The notes: generated by a model from the letters alone, not told the origin. A stretch of 64,000 nt of DNA from CAYZTY01 sp964444665 (GCA_964444665.1 CAYUIE010000010.1:1-64000); one strand, 5' to 3'. Numbered from the stretch's first letter, positions 23,571 through 33,021 are shown. Made by a program: numbers and translations.

Positions 23571-24053
23571 CTAATCTTCGATAAATAGTATGGAGCAGGG
23601 CCAGTTTGCTTCTAATTCCTGTATCCATTTCTTAAGAGCCTTCGCTGCCTCGTCGTCCTGATTCTTGACTGACAGCCCGGCATTAAGCGCGCCGGAGCGC
23701 ATATGGCCCAGAAGCTTATTATCACACCTGCCGAACAGACTGCATAAGGTGCAGTCCCCAACGCCCTTTTCCGTCGCACAGGCCCTTATTTCGCAATTAT
23801 CCCTGCCACCGCCTTTTAGGCATCCCGGACACAAGGGCACATTCTCTATCGATTCGAGCCCCTTATAGAATTCGCCGAAATCAAAATCCTTCGGGCCCCA
23901 GTCCTTCAGGTCGTATATGTTTATAAGCTCTTTGTATTTCTTCGTCAACTGACGCAAAGTACCATTGCCTACCACGCAACTACCACACCAGATACCACAA
24001 AAGCCGATTTGGTCTTTGACGTTCTCGAAGGCATCAGTGTTATTGTCTTTCAT
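23571..24053 (-). CDS. DUF3795 Cys-rich protein
   Basis: 160 residues with the DUF3795 cysteine pattern: GFCGIWCGSCVVGNG, LCPGCLKGG, NCEIRACATEKGVGDCTLCSLFGRC. The cysteines probably bind a metal or cluster. The family has no known function. Both flanks are short intergenic stretches; downstream lies the sulfatase-fold gene in the same direction, about 70 bases away. Confidence 0.8.
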   Translation of the reverse strand: MKDNNTDAFENVKDQIGFCGIWCGSCVVGNGTLRQLTKKYKELINIYDLKDWGPKDFDFGEFYKGLESIENVPLCPGCLKGGGRDNCEIRACATEKGVGDCTLCSLFGRCDNKLLGHMRSGALNAGLSVKNQDDEAAKALKKWIQELEANWPCSILFIED

Positions 24054-24219
24054 TTGTCATTCCTTTTAATAAGGCAAAAGCGAAAAAGTGGGTTAAATCC
24101 CACCCTACTTTTATAAGAAGGCGGGAGTCTGCCCCTACCCTACAATATAATTGCATTGACAGAGAGATTCTTCGCTCCATTTCATTTCGCACTCCTATGG
24201 AGTCCGCCGTTAGGCGTCC

Positions 24220-24240
24220 TCCACAGGATGCCTTACGGCA
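24220..24240. repeat. Dispersed repeat TCCACAGGATGCCTTA, copy 3
   Basis: Identical over 21 bases to 5865-5885, 18 kb away. It is intergenic, between the DUF3795 and lipoprotein genes, in a stretch (24054-24281) with no gene of its own. Confidence 0.65.
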
Positions 24241-24281
24241 CATAGCGGACTTACGGACAGAATGACAGCAACTCACGTTTT

Positions 24282-24788
24282 CTACGGAGCATACTCAATG
24301 ACGAAATCATCTATTAGTTGTTCGCCTAAAGGCGTTATACAGGTTATATGCAGTACGTAGCTTTGGTCCTTCTCGATTTCCTCTCCGACGTCCAACGTGA
24401 ATTGGTAGCACCTAAGATAATCACGCCAATACTCGTTATTACGTCCCGGCTCGGCAAGGTCGATGTCCGGCCAGATAATGGCTCTTTTACCCTTTTCCTC
24501 ACCCGACCGCGGCAAGTATTCGTATGCCTCGAAGCGAAATACGGCGGGCGTCTTCATCCGCGAATCAAATCCGTCCAGCACATCAATATAGACCTTTAGC
24601 TTCAGTACATCTTCGTATTGGACGGTGACGAGCTCGGTTAACGGCGCAACCTTTATCTTTGTCGGCTCATAACACAGAATCCGCTCAGCCGTTTCTTCCG
24701 GCTCTCGAACGGTTGTAACCGAATCACAGCCGACTACGGCCAAAGTGATAATCAAAAATCCCCCGACAGTTATTGTGCTTTTCTTCAC
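24282..24788 (-). CDS. Hypothetical lipoprotein
   Basis: 168 residues. The signal peptide ends in a lipobox AVVGC (Cys about 21). The mature part is a single beta-rich domain (VAPLTELVTVQYEDVLKLKVYIDVLDGFD) reminiscent of small immunoglobulin-like periplasmic domains, but I do not recognise a family. Its ATG overlaps the ribBA stop by four bases (ATGA), so it is made with ribBA, and it may be the last gene of that operon. Confidence 0.65.
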   Translation of the reverse strand: MKKSTITVGGFLIITLAVVGCDSVTTVREPEETAERILCYEPTKIKVAPLTELVTVQYEDVLKLKVYIDVLDGFDSRMKTPAVFRFEAYEYLPRSGEEKGKRAIIWPDIDLAEPGRNNEYWRDYLRCYQFTLDVGEEIEKDQSYVLHITCITPLGEQLIDDFVIEYAP

Positions 24789-26020
24789 AGGTCTTCGTCC
24801 AGCATATGACCAAGCCGGTGTTTCTTGGCCCGCAGATAGTCGATATTATGCTCGCCCGGCTGTGCCCGCAGCGGTATCTGCTCGGTGATTTTTATTCCGT
24901 AAACCTCCAGCCGGGAGATTTTTTTGGGATTATTCGTGAGAATCCTGATTTTTTTCAATCCCAGGTCCCGGCATATCTGGGCGCCTATTCCGTAATCGCG
25001 TCTGTCCGGCCTGAAGCCGAGTTTCACGTTGGCTTCGACGGTATCAAAGCCCTGTTCCTGCAGCTTGTAGGCGTGTAGTTTGTTTATTAGGCCGATGCCG
25101 CGGCCTTCCTGCCGCAGGTAAATCAGGGCGCCCTTGCCCTCCTTTTCAATCAGCTCCATTGCCGTTATAAGCTGATAGCCGCACTCACATCGCTGCGAAT
25201 GAAACAAATCACCCGTCATACATTCCGAATGCACTCGCACGAGCACCGGCTCCGGGTGTTCAATCACATTGCCCTTTTCATCGAGCTCGCCGATGCCGCC
25301 TTTGCACAAGGCGAGGTGCGGCTCATCCGACGAGATGCTTTCATAACCTATTAGCGTGAATTGTCCGTAATCGGTGGGCAGTTTAACACATTGAATCCGT
25401 TTAATCTGGCTTTCACGCTGCAGGCGATATTCGATGAGCTTTGCGATTGATGTCATTTTCAGGTTATGCTTTTTGCAGAACTCCTGCAGTTGCGGCAGTC
25501 TTGCCATTGTGCCATCTTCATTCATAATTTCGCATATAATGCCGGCCGGTTTCAGGCCGGCCAGCCTGGTCAAATCCACCGCACCTTCGGTCTGTCCGGC
25601 TCGCACAAGCACTCCGCCTTCTCTTGCCCGCAGCGGGAAGATATGGCCCGGCCTGACAAGGTCGCCGGGCTTTGCCCCGTCGCGGACAGCTGTTCCTGTG
25701 GTATGTGCCCTGTCGGCTGCACTTATACCCGTGGTTATACCATCCCTGGCGTCGATGCTGACGGTAAAGGCAGTACCAAGCTTGGAGGTATTGTCCGTTG
25801 TCTGCGGGTGCAGGCCCAGAGAATCGCATTTTTCCGCCGTCATCGGCATACAAATCAGGCCGCGACCGAATTTGGCCATAAAATTGATAATCTGGTCGGT
25901 TACCTTCTCGGCCGCGCAAACGAGGTCACCCTCATTTTCGCGGTCTTCATCGTCGACCAGCACTATCATTCTGCCCTGACGCAGCTCTTCCAGAATTTCC
26001 GAAATTTCGCCGAATTGCAT
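24785..26020 (-). CDS. ribBA: Bifunctional 3,4-dihydroxy-2-butanone-4-phosphate synthase / GTP cyclohydrolase II
   Basis: 411 residues with both riboflavin-entry enzymes. The N-terminal RibB half has VLVDDEDRENEGDLVCAAEK and RAHTTGTAVRDGAKPGDLVRPGHIFPL. The C-terminal RibA half has VRVHSECMTGDLFHSQRCECGYQL, giving the zinc cysteines, YLRQEGRGIGLINKLHAY with the GTP-binding Arg, and the final NNPKKISRLEVYGI. It makes both precursors of lumazine. Upstream are pgsA and an SDR; no FMN riboswitch is seen in the 48 bases before it. Confidence 0.96.
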   Translation of the reverse strand: MQFGEISEILEELRQGRMIVLVDDEDRENEGDLVCAAEKVTDQIINFMAKFGRGLICMPMTAEKCDSLGLHPQTTDNTSKLGTAFTVSIDARDGITTGISAADRAHTTGTAVRDGAKPGDLVRPGHIFPLRAREGGVLVRAGQTEGAVDLTRLAGLKPAGIICEIMNEDGTMARLPQLQEFCKKHNLKMTSIAKLIEYRLQRESQIKRIQCVKLPTDYGQFTLIGYESISSDEPHLALCKGGIGELDEKGNVIEHPEPVLVRVHSECMTGDLFHSQRCECGYQLITAMELIEKEGKGALIYLRQEGRGIGLINKLHAYKLQEQGFDTVEANVKLGFRPDRRDYGIGAQICRDLGLKKIRILTNNPKKISRLEVYGIKITEQIPLRAQPGEHNIDYLRAKKHRLGHMLDEDL

Positions 26021-26068
26021 CGTGATGTTCTTACTTCGTAAATTTTATTTCGCCCGGCCGGGTACGTT

Positions 26069-26686
26069 TTACGCCTCTGGTTTTACGTTATTCTGCTCAA
26101 ACTGTTCAATATACCGGCTTCCGGTGCGAATGTAAATAAGTGTGGCTAAAATAGCTGTACCGGCGGCAGACCACCACAGAAAACGCATAACCCATATCCA
26201 GGGGCTAATGAATGTAGAGAGCTCCGGCCCGATGAGAATTCCCGCCACCATCGAGAGCTGCAGGGAAGTGGCAACCTTACCCACGAGGACCGGTACAATA
26301 CGTGCTTGAGACGTGATGAAGTAAACGATTATAAAACCAATCAGTAAAAGCAGGTCTTTACCGATTATCAAAACCACTACGGTCGACGGCAGGCGAAAGC
26401 CCTCGACGCCGGAACGTTGCGAGGCGAGCAGCAGGCACGCACAGCTCATCAGCAGCTTGTCCGCAACCGGGTCAAGAAACGAGCCGAGACTCGTTATCTG
26501 TCGCTTCACTCGAGCCAGGTATCCATCAAGGCCGTCACTAATGGCCATAAACATAAATATCGCAAAGGCGATGTAACGCATCAGCTCACCCCTGTCCGGC
26601 TCATTTATCTTCAACATACAACTGACAAACGGCACAATAAGCAGTATTCGGATAATTGTCAGCCGATTCGCCCAATTTAGTTTCAT
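26069..26686 (-). CDS. pgsA: CDP-diacylglycerol-glycerol-3-phosphate 3-phosphatidyltransferase
   Basis: A membrane protein with the CDP-alcohol phosphotransferase motif as DGLDGYLARVKRQ followed by SLGSFLDPVADK, which supplies the D-G-x2-A-R ... G-x3-D-x3-D acids. N-terminal MKLNWANRLTIIRILLIVPF is the typical PgsA opening, so I use the ATG at 26686 with AAGGAAGA upstream, not the frame start at 26785. About six hydrophobic helices. It makes phosphatidylglycerol phosphate, the first step to PG and cardiolipin. It lies 41 bases after the SDR gene. Confidence 0.92.
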   Translation of the reverse strand: MKLNWANRLTIIRILLIVPFVSCMLKINEPDRGELMRYIAFAIFMFMAISDGLDGYLARVKRQITSLGSFLDPVADKLLMSCACLLLASQRSGVEGFRLPSTVVVLIIGKDLLLLIGFIIVYFITSQARIVPVLVGKVATSLQLSMVAGILIGPELSTFISPWIWVMRFLWWSAAGTAILATLIYIRTGSRYIEQFEQNNVKPEA

Positions 26687-26726
26687 ATCGTCTTCCTTGA
26701 TTACGTCGGCCGTGAACCGCGCGGCG

Positions 26727-27485
26727 CTAAATACTTCGTCCGCCATCGACACATAGAACCTGGCCGGTGATGTAGTCACTTTCAAGCAGGAAAATTATAG
26801 CAGGGGTGATTTCATTTGTACCGGCAATTCTTCCTGCGGGGATAAACGACAACTGGCGGTCTCTTTCGGCTTGTGAATAGTCTTCCGGCCAGGTTGCCGC
26901 ACCCGGCGCAACCGCGTTTACACAAATTGCCGGCGCCAGCTCCTTAGCAAGTGCCTTTGTTGCGCCGATGAGGCCTGCTTTGGACGAGCAGTAAACGGAA
27001 TACTCGCTCCAGGGCCGAACCGCGCCAACGTCAACCATATTTATTATTTGGGCCACCGGCGACTGTTCACTGGATACTTTCCTTCCGAGAAGCTTTACGA
27101 AATTTCGGCTGATAAGAATTGGTGCCGTCAAATTCAGGGCAAAGATACTCTGTGCATCTTTAGAGTTTATTTCCGCCAACTGTTGACGGGCAAAAACGCC
27201 GGCCGAGTTTATCAGGATTCGCGGGACGGAAAGGCCGCTATCAACTTCGGTTTTAATCTTCTCGAACAATGCGTCTATTTGCTTTTCGCTGGTAAGGTCT
27301 GCCCGTAATGCAACCGCCCTTCGACCGAGAGATTTAATTTGCCCGACCAGCTCGGCCGCGAGTTTTTCATTTTGGAAATAATGACAGATACAGTTGCAGC
27401 CTGCCCCGGCAAGGGCAAGCGATATCTCGCTTCCCAATCGCCCGGTCGAGCCGGTGATGACAGCGGTTGTATCTTGTAGTTCCAT
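26727..27485 (-). CDS. Short-chain dehydrogenase/reductase (FabG- or pteridine-reductase-like)
   Basis: 252 residues. NADP-binding TGSTGRLGSEIS at the start, NSAGVF in the fourth-strand position, and the active-site SVYCSSKAG with Tyr and Lys in the Y-x3-K spacing. It ends DYITGQVLCVDGGRSI. The TGSTGRLG opening and the shape of the middle resemble FolM/pteridine-reductase-type SDRs, and its place beside ribBA (a pterin-like pathway) fits, but substrate cannot be read from the sequence. The next gene downstream is pgsA. Confidence 0.85.
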   Translation of the reverse strand: MELQDTTAVITGSTGRLGSEISLALAGAGCNCICHYFQNEKLAAELVGQIKSLGRRAVALRADLTSEKQIDALFEKIKTEVDSGLSVPRILINSAGVFARQQLAEINSKDAQSIFALNLTAPILISRNFVKLLGRKVSSEQSPVAQIINMVDVGAVRPWSEYSVYCSSKAGLIGATKALAKELAPAICVNAVAPGAATWPEDYSQAERDRQLSFIPAGRIAGTNEITPAIIFLLESDYITGQVLCVDGGRSI

Positions 27486-27635
27486 TTGGCCGATATACTA
27501 AATCACCTAATTAAATTTAGCAACAGGATATTGCTTGATGTAAGCCGGGGTATCTATACAATTGAGAACAGGCTTTGTACATTAAACTGTGCGAGGAATA
27601 ACCGCATATTCCGGGAAATATAAAAGAAGCTGAGC

Positions 27636-28592
27636 ATGTCAAGAAAGCTTGCGTTAGCATATCATAACCTTTCGGTTACGCTCGATGCCGGTATGCCGAT
27701 ATTAACATCTCTTAATACAATTGTGGAGGGGCAGCGAGGACGTCTTAAAAGAGTTTTTGCTGATTTAGCCAATTTCATTTCGAAGGGTAATAGTCTGACA
27801 GAGGCGATGGCCAGACACTCCAATTTTTTTGCTCGTATTGATTTGATGCTCATCGGAGCAGCAGAAGAATCCGGCAACCTGACCGATGCTTTCAGGATGT
27901 TATCCGGCTGGTATGAGTTCTGTGACCGGCTGAAGAAAAAAATGCTGTCGGGATTAATGCTGCCTTTTATGCTTATCGGTCTTGCAGCTGTTGTCGGCCC
28001 CCTGCCTTTCTTTTTTCAGGGTAAAATCGGATTGGACCGTTATATCGGTGAGATAGTAGGTACTTTAGCCTTATTTTACCTGCCTTTCGTGTTAATTCTC
28101 GTTGTTCACTATTTGATGAGGAGGGTGGTAGTTTTTCGGTGGTTTTTTGATGCTTTAATACTGCGAATCCCGCTTTTTGGTCAGGCGGTTCGGCAGCTTG
28201 CGATAAGCCGATACTGCCGGGCGTTTAATATGCTTTACAAAGCCGGTGTTCCAATTACGCAATGTGCGCAAAAAGCGGCCGGCGTTACAGGTAACGCCGC
28301 TGTAGGTAATTATTTCAAGGGCGGAGCAAAAAGTGCGCTTGCCGGAAATATGGTTGGCGAGGGGTTTAGCCGCAGGCTGCCGACAGAATTTCTGCACCTT
28401 TGGCAAATCGGGGAGGAGATGGGTGAGCTGGGCAACACCGTGCAAAAATTAGCGGATGTTTCAAGCGAGTCCGCTGAGTTTCTATTTAACGAGCTGAGCC
28501 AGTGGCTGCCGCGTTTTGTTTACTGGCTGGTCTGCATTATAATAATTTATCAAATCTTTAAGATAGCGACTTTCATCTCGAGGATGTATTAA
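27636..28592 (+). CDS. Stand-alone type II secretion F / PilC-like inner-membrane protein
   Basis: 318 residues with two T2SSF modules: LSVTLDAGMPILTSLNTI and SEAMARH-like SLTEAMARHSNFF early, and ISRYCRAFNMLYKAGVPITQCAQKAAG with QIGEEMGELGNTVQKLADV late. Hydrophobic segments lie at about 105-130, 150-175 and the C-terminus. Family members form the membrane platform of type II secretion or type IV pili. No GspE, GspG or pilin gene is near, so this orphan may belong to a scattered machine. Confidence 0.85.
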   Translation: MSRKLALAYHNLSVTLDAGMPILTSLNTIVEGQRGRLKRVFADLANFISKGNSLTEAMARHSNFFARIDLMLIGAAEESGNLTDAFRMLSGWYEFCDRLKKKMLSGLMLPFMLIGLAAVVGPLPFFFQGKIGLDRYIGEIVGTLALFYLPFVLILVVHYLMRRVVVFRWFFDALILRIPLFGQAVRQLAISRYCRAFNMLYKAGVPITQCAQKAAGVTGNAAVGNYFKGGAKSALAGNMVGEGFSRRLPTEFLHLWQIGEEMGELGNTVQKLADVSSESAEFLFNELSQWLPRFVYWLVCIIIIYQIFKIATFISRMY

Positions 28593-28651
28593 CCTTCGGC
28601 CTACAATAATCGGTCGCTACTTAATTTACTTGTGTTAGTCTTTTGCAGGTG

Positions 28652-28682
28652 TATAATTGCGGAAGTTTATTTAGGGTTAAAA
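28652..28682 (+). promoter_or_regulatory. Candidate promoter and leader of pdxJ
   Basis: TTGTGT (28630-28635), a 16-base spacer and TATAAT (28652-28657), with the pdxJ ATG 26 bases after the -10. The -35 is weak. Confidence 0.3.
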
Positions 28683-29414
28683 ATGACCACACTTAGCGTA
28701 AATCTCAATAAGGTAGCACTGCTTAGAAACGCGCGTAACATAGGCATTCCCAGTGTTATCGAGGCGGCAAAGACCGTTATGCAGGCCGGTGCCCACGGCG
28801 TTACCGTTCATCCCAGGCCGGATGAACGCCACATAAAGTATCCCGATGTTTATGAATTGGCTGAAATGGTAACCGTTGAGTTCAATATAGAAGGCAACCC
28901 GTTTCTCGGCAGATATATGGAGATTGTCAGCGAAATCAAGCCGGCCCAGGCGACGCTGGTGCCAGACTCTCCCGATGCAAACACGTCCGACCACGGCTGG
29001 GACCTGCACAGCAAAGAAAACACTGAGCGGCTCGTCCCCATCATAAAGCAACTTAAGGACCTTGGTATTCGCGTCAGTATATTTATGGACCCGGATATAC
29101 CCGGCATCGAAATCGCAAAGCAGATTGGCACCGACCGCATCGAGCTATATACCGAGCCATACGCACGAGCCTTCGAGACCGGCAGCTACCAGCAGAGCCT
29201 TCAGCAATATGCTGAAGCGGCCAAGGCGGCCTGCGATATCGGCCTGGGGATTAATGCCGGTCACGACCTGAACCTGAATAACCTTAAAATATTCTGCCAG
29301 ACTGTACCGGGAGTGCTTGAGGTTTCAATCGGACACGCACTTATCAGCGACGCTCTCGATATGGGCCTGTCCACCGCCGTTAAGCAATATCTGAAAATTC
29401 TCTCCGGCGACTGA
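28683..29414 (+). CDS. pdxJ: Pyridoxine 5'-phosphate synthase
   Basis: 244 residues from the ATG at 28683; an upstream frame start at 28632 would add 17 residues with no family counterpart. Diagnostic stretches: SVNLNKVALLRNARN, AGAHGVTVHPRPDERHI, FNIEGNP, TLVPDSPDANTSDHGWDL (family: TLVPE), RVSIFMDPD and GINAGHDLNLNNL. It closes the pyridine ring of vitamin B6 from 1-deoxyxylulose 5-phosphate and 3-amino-2-oxopropyl phosphate. The usual TLVPE glutamate reads Asp here. No other B6 gene is near. Confidence 0.95.
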   Translation: MTTLSVNLNKVALLRNARNIGIPSVIEAAKTVMQAGAHGVTVHPRPDERHIKYPDVYELAEMVTVEFNIEGNPFLGRYMEIVSEIKPAQATLVPDSPDANTSDHGWDLHSKENTERLVPIIKQLKDLGIRVSIFMDPDIPGIEIAKQIGTDRIELYTEPYARAFETGSYQQSLQQYAEAAKAACDIGLGINAGHDLNLNNLKIFCQTVPGVLEVSIGHALISDALDMGLSTAVKQYLKILSGD

Positions 29415-29539
29415 TGCCGGCAGGGCAGACCCATCGTTGCAACAGGCCCGCAATCGTTATATACTAATAACGAAATTTTAAAATAAGCACGGCAAGGCAG
29501 AGAGTCCTTCATTCTCTTTTTGAGTTTCAGGAGGTAGAA

Positions 29540-30412
29540 ATGTTTACAGGAGCGATGGTGGCGCTTATAACGCCATTTCAGGACGGCGAGGTTGACTTTC
29601 AGACAATCGATGAGCTGGTCGATTTTCACCTCGAAAACGGAACCGACGCGATAGTGCCCGTCGGCACAACAGGCGAGTGCCCAACCCTCAGTCATGAGGA
29701 GCATAAGCAGATAATAGAAAGGGTTGTCAAGGCCGTGGCCGGCCAGGTGCCGGTAATCGCAGGTGCAGGCTCAAACAGCACTGCTGAGGCTATTGAGCTG
29801 ACTACGTTTGCCAAAAAGGTCGGGGCCGATGCGACCCTGCAGGTCGGGCCGTACTATAACAAACCCACGCAGCAGGGTTTTTACGAGCATTTCAAGGCCA
29901 TTGCCGAGGAAGTTGATTTGCCCATCGTGCTTTACAACATACCCGGGCGGTGCGGCGCCGGTATGACGGCCGATACGATTGTGCGGCTCTCGGAAGTTGA
30001 AAACATCGTTGCCGTCAAAGAGGCCAGCGGCAGCATGGACCAGGCCAGCGAGATAGCCGCACGTTGTGAACTGACGCTTCTGTCCGGCGATGATTCCCTT
30101 ACACTGCCTATTGCCTCGGTCGGCGGCCAGGGTGTCGTCAGCGTGGTGGCGAATATCGTACCCGCGGATGTCAAAGCTATGACCGACCTGATTCTCGAAG
30201 GAGACCTGGTCTCCGCAAGACAGTGGCACAGGAAGCTCTTTCCGCTCAGCAAGAGCCTGCCTACACTGGCCACTAATCCAATTCCCATAAAGGCGGCTAT
30301 GTCAATCCTGGGTATGGCCTCAGACGAGCTGCGTTTACCGCTAACACCGCTGGAAGAAGGAAAGAAACCGGTTCTGCAGAAAATACTGTCTGACTATGGT
30401 CTTTTAGATTGA
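29540..30412 (+). CDS. dapA: 4-hydroxy-tetrahydrodipicolinate synthase
   Basis: 290 residues, TIM barrel. VGTTGECPTLSHEEH binds substrate; Tyr132 (VLYNIPGR) and Lys160 (AVKEASG) are the catalytic pair, Lys forming the pyruvate Schiff base. GDDSLTLPIASVGGQGVVSVVAN follows. First committed step of lysine and diaminopimelate synthesis. AGGAGG lies just before the ATG. Its end overlaps the convergent glycosyltransferase gene by 19 bases. Confidence 0.96.
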   Translation: MFTGAMVALITPFQDGEVDFQTIDELVDFHLENGTDAIVPVGTTGECPTLSHEEHKQIIERVVKAVAGQVPVIAGAGSNSTAEAIELTTFAKKVGADATLQVGPYYNKPTQQGFYEHFKAIAEEVDLPIVLYNIPGRCGAGMTADTIVRLSEVENIVAVKEASGSMDQASEIAARCELTLLSGDDSLTLPIASVGGQGVVSVVANIVPADVKAMTDLILEGDLVSARQWHRKLFPLSKSLPTLATNPIPIKAAMSILGMASDELRLPLTPLEEGKKPVLQKILSDYGLLD

Positions 30413-31560
30413 GCCTTGCTCTTCGGAGCAGCGGTATTAGATGCCTGAGTCTTGTACCACCGCAGAGAGTTACGGTAAGTTTCCAGAATGGACGATACCA
30501 TCGTGCTTACCGTATAGTCTTTCTTAAGGTAAGATTGTGCTCCCGAAGCAATCTGGCGTGAAAATTCGCGTTTTTCCAGAAGCCGTTTTATACAGGCATA
30601 AATACTCAACTCATCGGCCGGCTCAAAAAGGGCCGCTGTCTGATTATCTATAAGTAAATCATCTACGCCGCCTGCGCAGCCTGCCACCACCATCCCAACG
30701 CTCATCGCCTCCAACAGAGAAAAGCTAAAGATTTTGGTCGGCTGGGGCTGAACAAAAACATCCGCACTCGCAAATATCGACCGCAACGGCTGAATATCCG
30801 GAAGGATGTATACTACCTGGGAAAGCCCCAATGTCCTTCGTAACTCCCGCACATTTCGCTCGGCCGGCCCCGTGCCAATGAGCAGCATTATAAACTCATG
30901 CCCTTCAATCGCCAGGTGCTTTATCGCGGTGAAAAGCAACTCGAAATCCGAAGCATCATTCAGCCGACAGGCAACCACCATACTCGTTACTCGTGAAGGA
31001 ACCGAAAAACAGGCACATTGACCATCCACAAAAGTGCCCATATTTATCTGCCTTATGCGCTGGCCAAATTTAGAGTACACGCTTACCAGATGCGATGCGA
31101 GTGTCTCTGTCGGCGTTATTATCGCGGCACATCGACTCGCCGAAATAGAACACTTTTGCAACCGGCTCTGCAGCGAGTTAATAGTCTGTACATAAGGCAG
31201 GTCCAATTGCTCGGCTAATTTCGTGGTTAGATTCGTCGTGCCCCTGCCGAGACAATGCAGGATGTTCGGCTTGAACTTTCCCAGTTTCTCAATAAGCTTT
31301 CTATCACTCTGCCGCCACAGGATTGGTGTACGATAAGCCGGGTGTCTGATAACCTCTATCGAAGGGGCAAGTAATGAATTGACATCGCAATCCGGCGGAC
31401 ATACCAGAGCTGCTTTACCTGATTCATCAGCCAGGCCCACAAAAAAATGCCGCAGAAACACCGAGAGGTCACCCAGTGCCTCCTGATCAACTATCAGTAC
31501 AGGCCTTACCGACTCATCTGTCGTCGAGGACGAGACCGGCGCTTTTTGTTGCTCTGCCAT
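30394..31560 (-). CDS. Glycosyltransferase, GT4-like
   Basis: 388 residues, two Rossmann halves of GT-B type. The donor-binding half has MLLIGTGPAERNVRELRRTLG, YILPDIQPLRSIFASADVFVQPQ and the E-x7-E-like FSFSLLEAMSVGMVVAGCAGGVDDLL. The Ser/Thr-rich N-terminus and Lys/Ser-rich C-terminus look disordered. The donor and acceptor are unknown. It stands alone, facing dapA end to end with a 19-base overlap. Confidence 0.85.
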   Translation of the reverse strand: MAEQQKAPVSSSTTDESVRPVLIVDQEALGDLSVFLRHFFVGLADESGKAALVCPPDCDVNSLLAPSIEVIRHPAYRTPILWRQSDRKLIEKLGKFKPNILHCLGRGTTNLTTKLAEQLDLPYVQTINSLQSRLQKCSISASRCAAIITPTETLASHLVSVYSKFGQRIRQINMGTFVDGQCACFSVPSRVTSMVVACRLNDASDFELLFTAIKHLAIEGHEFIMLLIGTGPAERNVRELRRTLGLSQVVYILPDIQPLRSIFASADVFVQPQPTKIFSFSLLEAMSVGMVVAGCAGGVDDLLIDNQTAALFEPADELSIYACIKRLLEKREFSRQIASGAQSYLKKDYTVSTMVSSILETYRNSLRWYKTQASNTAAPKSKAQSKRP

Positions 31561-31792
31561 AAGCTACCTCGCGGTCATTTGTGACCTATTAAGTCATAAC
31601 TTATATACTACCAAACCTCGACCTGTGTCGCTATTAGAAACTTGGAATCGGTTTAGCTCCTTTTCCCCGGCCTTAAAGACTCAAAAACCACACACTTATA
31701 CTAATTCAGACGTTTGAGGAGATTGATGAGAAATGACATCGATTGTGCTCTTTTTTAATTTTTCCTCTGCGTACCCGATAATCACCAAGCCG

Positions 31793-32821
31793 TTAAAAAC
31801 TCGCACCAATTCCCCAAATATACTTAACATCAGTGTTGCCTGAGCCTGAAGCAGGTGATTTATCATAGTCAAAAAGAACCTTGAAGCTTGTAAAAGTTTT
31901 TTCCGTAAGCTCGGCCTGAACCTCGGCGCTCGTGGTAAGAAAATAATCAGAAAACTTCTCAAGGCTCGGATAGTACGTCAGGCTATGGATAAATTTTATA
32001 TTTTCTCTCAGCAGCGTATCAAAATCATAACCAAACTGGGCGGATAGCTCACTGTTGCTGCTGCTCTGATTATCGAATTTTTCATACAGCGAGGCAAGAC
32101 CCGCCCGGGTCGAGAAGTTCATCGCTTCCGATTCGACCCATTGATAGCCGGCACCGCCGCCGAATATAACTCTGCGGTCGAGTTCGGCAATGCTGTCCTT
32201 TTCGTAGCTTCCATCCACAAAGCCAAACAGCTTATCGGTTAAGAAGTAATCATAGTTGCCTTTTACTTTCCACCAATCTTCAGTTGCTTCCTTCTTGCCG
32301 GTGGTTTCGTCTTCCTGCCTGCTTTTTGCATAGTCGCCGCTGATTTTCGTACGGTCTTTTTCGGTGCGTTTTTTCAAATTTACGCTGGCCGTGACGTTGT
32401 CCGTATTTGTGTTGCCATGTGCCGAGCTATAACCTGCCGAAATATTACCTTTCCACCTGGGCAGAGGTTTTGCAGGAGGATTTATGGTGTCTATGGCCGA
32501 GAGCTCAATTTTTTGAGCCTGGAGAGTTCGGCTTTTTTCGATTGCAAAATAGTCGGCCTCCGAGCGTATTATCCGCTGGTGAAGAACTGTTCCATCTTTG
32601 AGATGTACTTTGAGAGACGCGACACTACTGAACGTGCGGATGTTCGAGAGAGGTATCGTGATAGTGCCGGCAAGCTGCGATTGCAGGATGAGCTTGCCAT
32701 CGAGGAGCTTATCGATTTTGCCGGTAAGGCGGTCACCGTTATTCAAGTAAATTTCATCGGCATAAACCGATGAAAAAAACGCTGCAATACAAAACATGCT
32801 GATATAAAAGTAAGAACGCAT
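31793..32821 (-). CDS. DUF481 outer-membrane beta-barrel protein
   Basis: 342 residues with a signal peptide (MRSYFYISMFCIAAFFSSVYA). A small SH3-like domain follows (EIYLNNGDRLTGKIDKLLDGKLILQSQLAGTITIPLSNI), and then the DUF481 barrel from GNISAGYSSAHGNTNTDNV to the C-terminal aromatic strand ending YIWGIGASF, whose final Phe fits BAM recognition. I start at the ATG at 32821 with AAGGAG upstream. DUF481 proteins are salt-stress-associated YdiY-like barrels of unknown function. Confidence 0.85.
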   Translation of the reverse strand: MRSYFYISMFCIAAFFSSVYADEIYLNNGDRLTGKIDKLLDGKLILQSQLAGTITIPLSNIRTFSSVASLKVHLKDGTVLHQRIIRSEADYFAIEKSRTLQAQKIELSAIDTINPPAKPLPRWKGNISAGYSSAHGNTNTDNVTASVNLKKRTEKDRTKISGDYAKSRQEDETTGKKEATEDWWKVKGNYDYFLTDKLFGFVDGSYEKDSIAELDRRVIFGGGAGYQWVESEAMNFSTRAGLASLYEKFDNQSSSNSELSAQFGYDFDTLLRENIKFIHSLTYYPSLEKFSDYFLTTSAEVQAELTEKTFTSFKVLFDYDKSPASGSGNTDVKYIWGIGASF

Positions 32822-32987
32822 GATAATCTCCTTTAGTTTTAAGTAAATATCACTCCTGATATTAACTATATAACTTAACTTTGATTTCATTATAAATATG
32901 AAGCTTATGAGATTCTATATCCTGCTATGCTACTGTCAACGATGAAAAAAAGACAATATAACCGGCTTTCCGGCTTAGTATGAAACA

Positions 32988-33021
32988 CAAAAAGGGCTGC
33001 GGGTATAAAACCCACAGCTCT
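32988..33021 (-). terminator. Intrinsic terminator of the SUMF1-NHL gene
   Basis: On the minus strand GAGCTGTGGGT pairs with ACCCGCAGCCC (one mismatch and one wobble) across a short loop, followed by TTTTTG. It lies about 40 bases after the stop codon at 33058. Confidence 0.75.

Noticed and set aside
26021..26068. FMN riboswitch before ribBA
   Set aside because: The gap is only 48 bases and shows no RFN-like conserved blocks.
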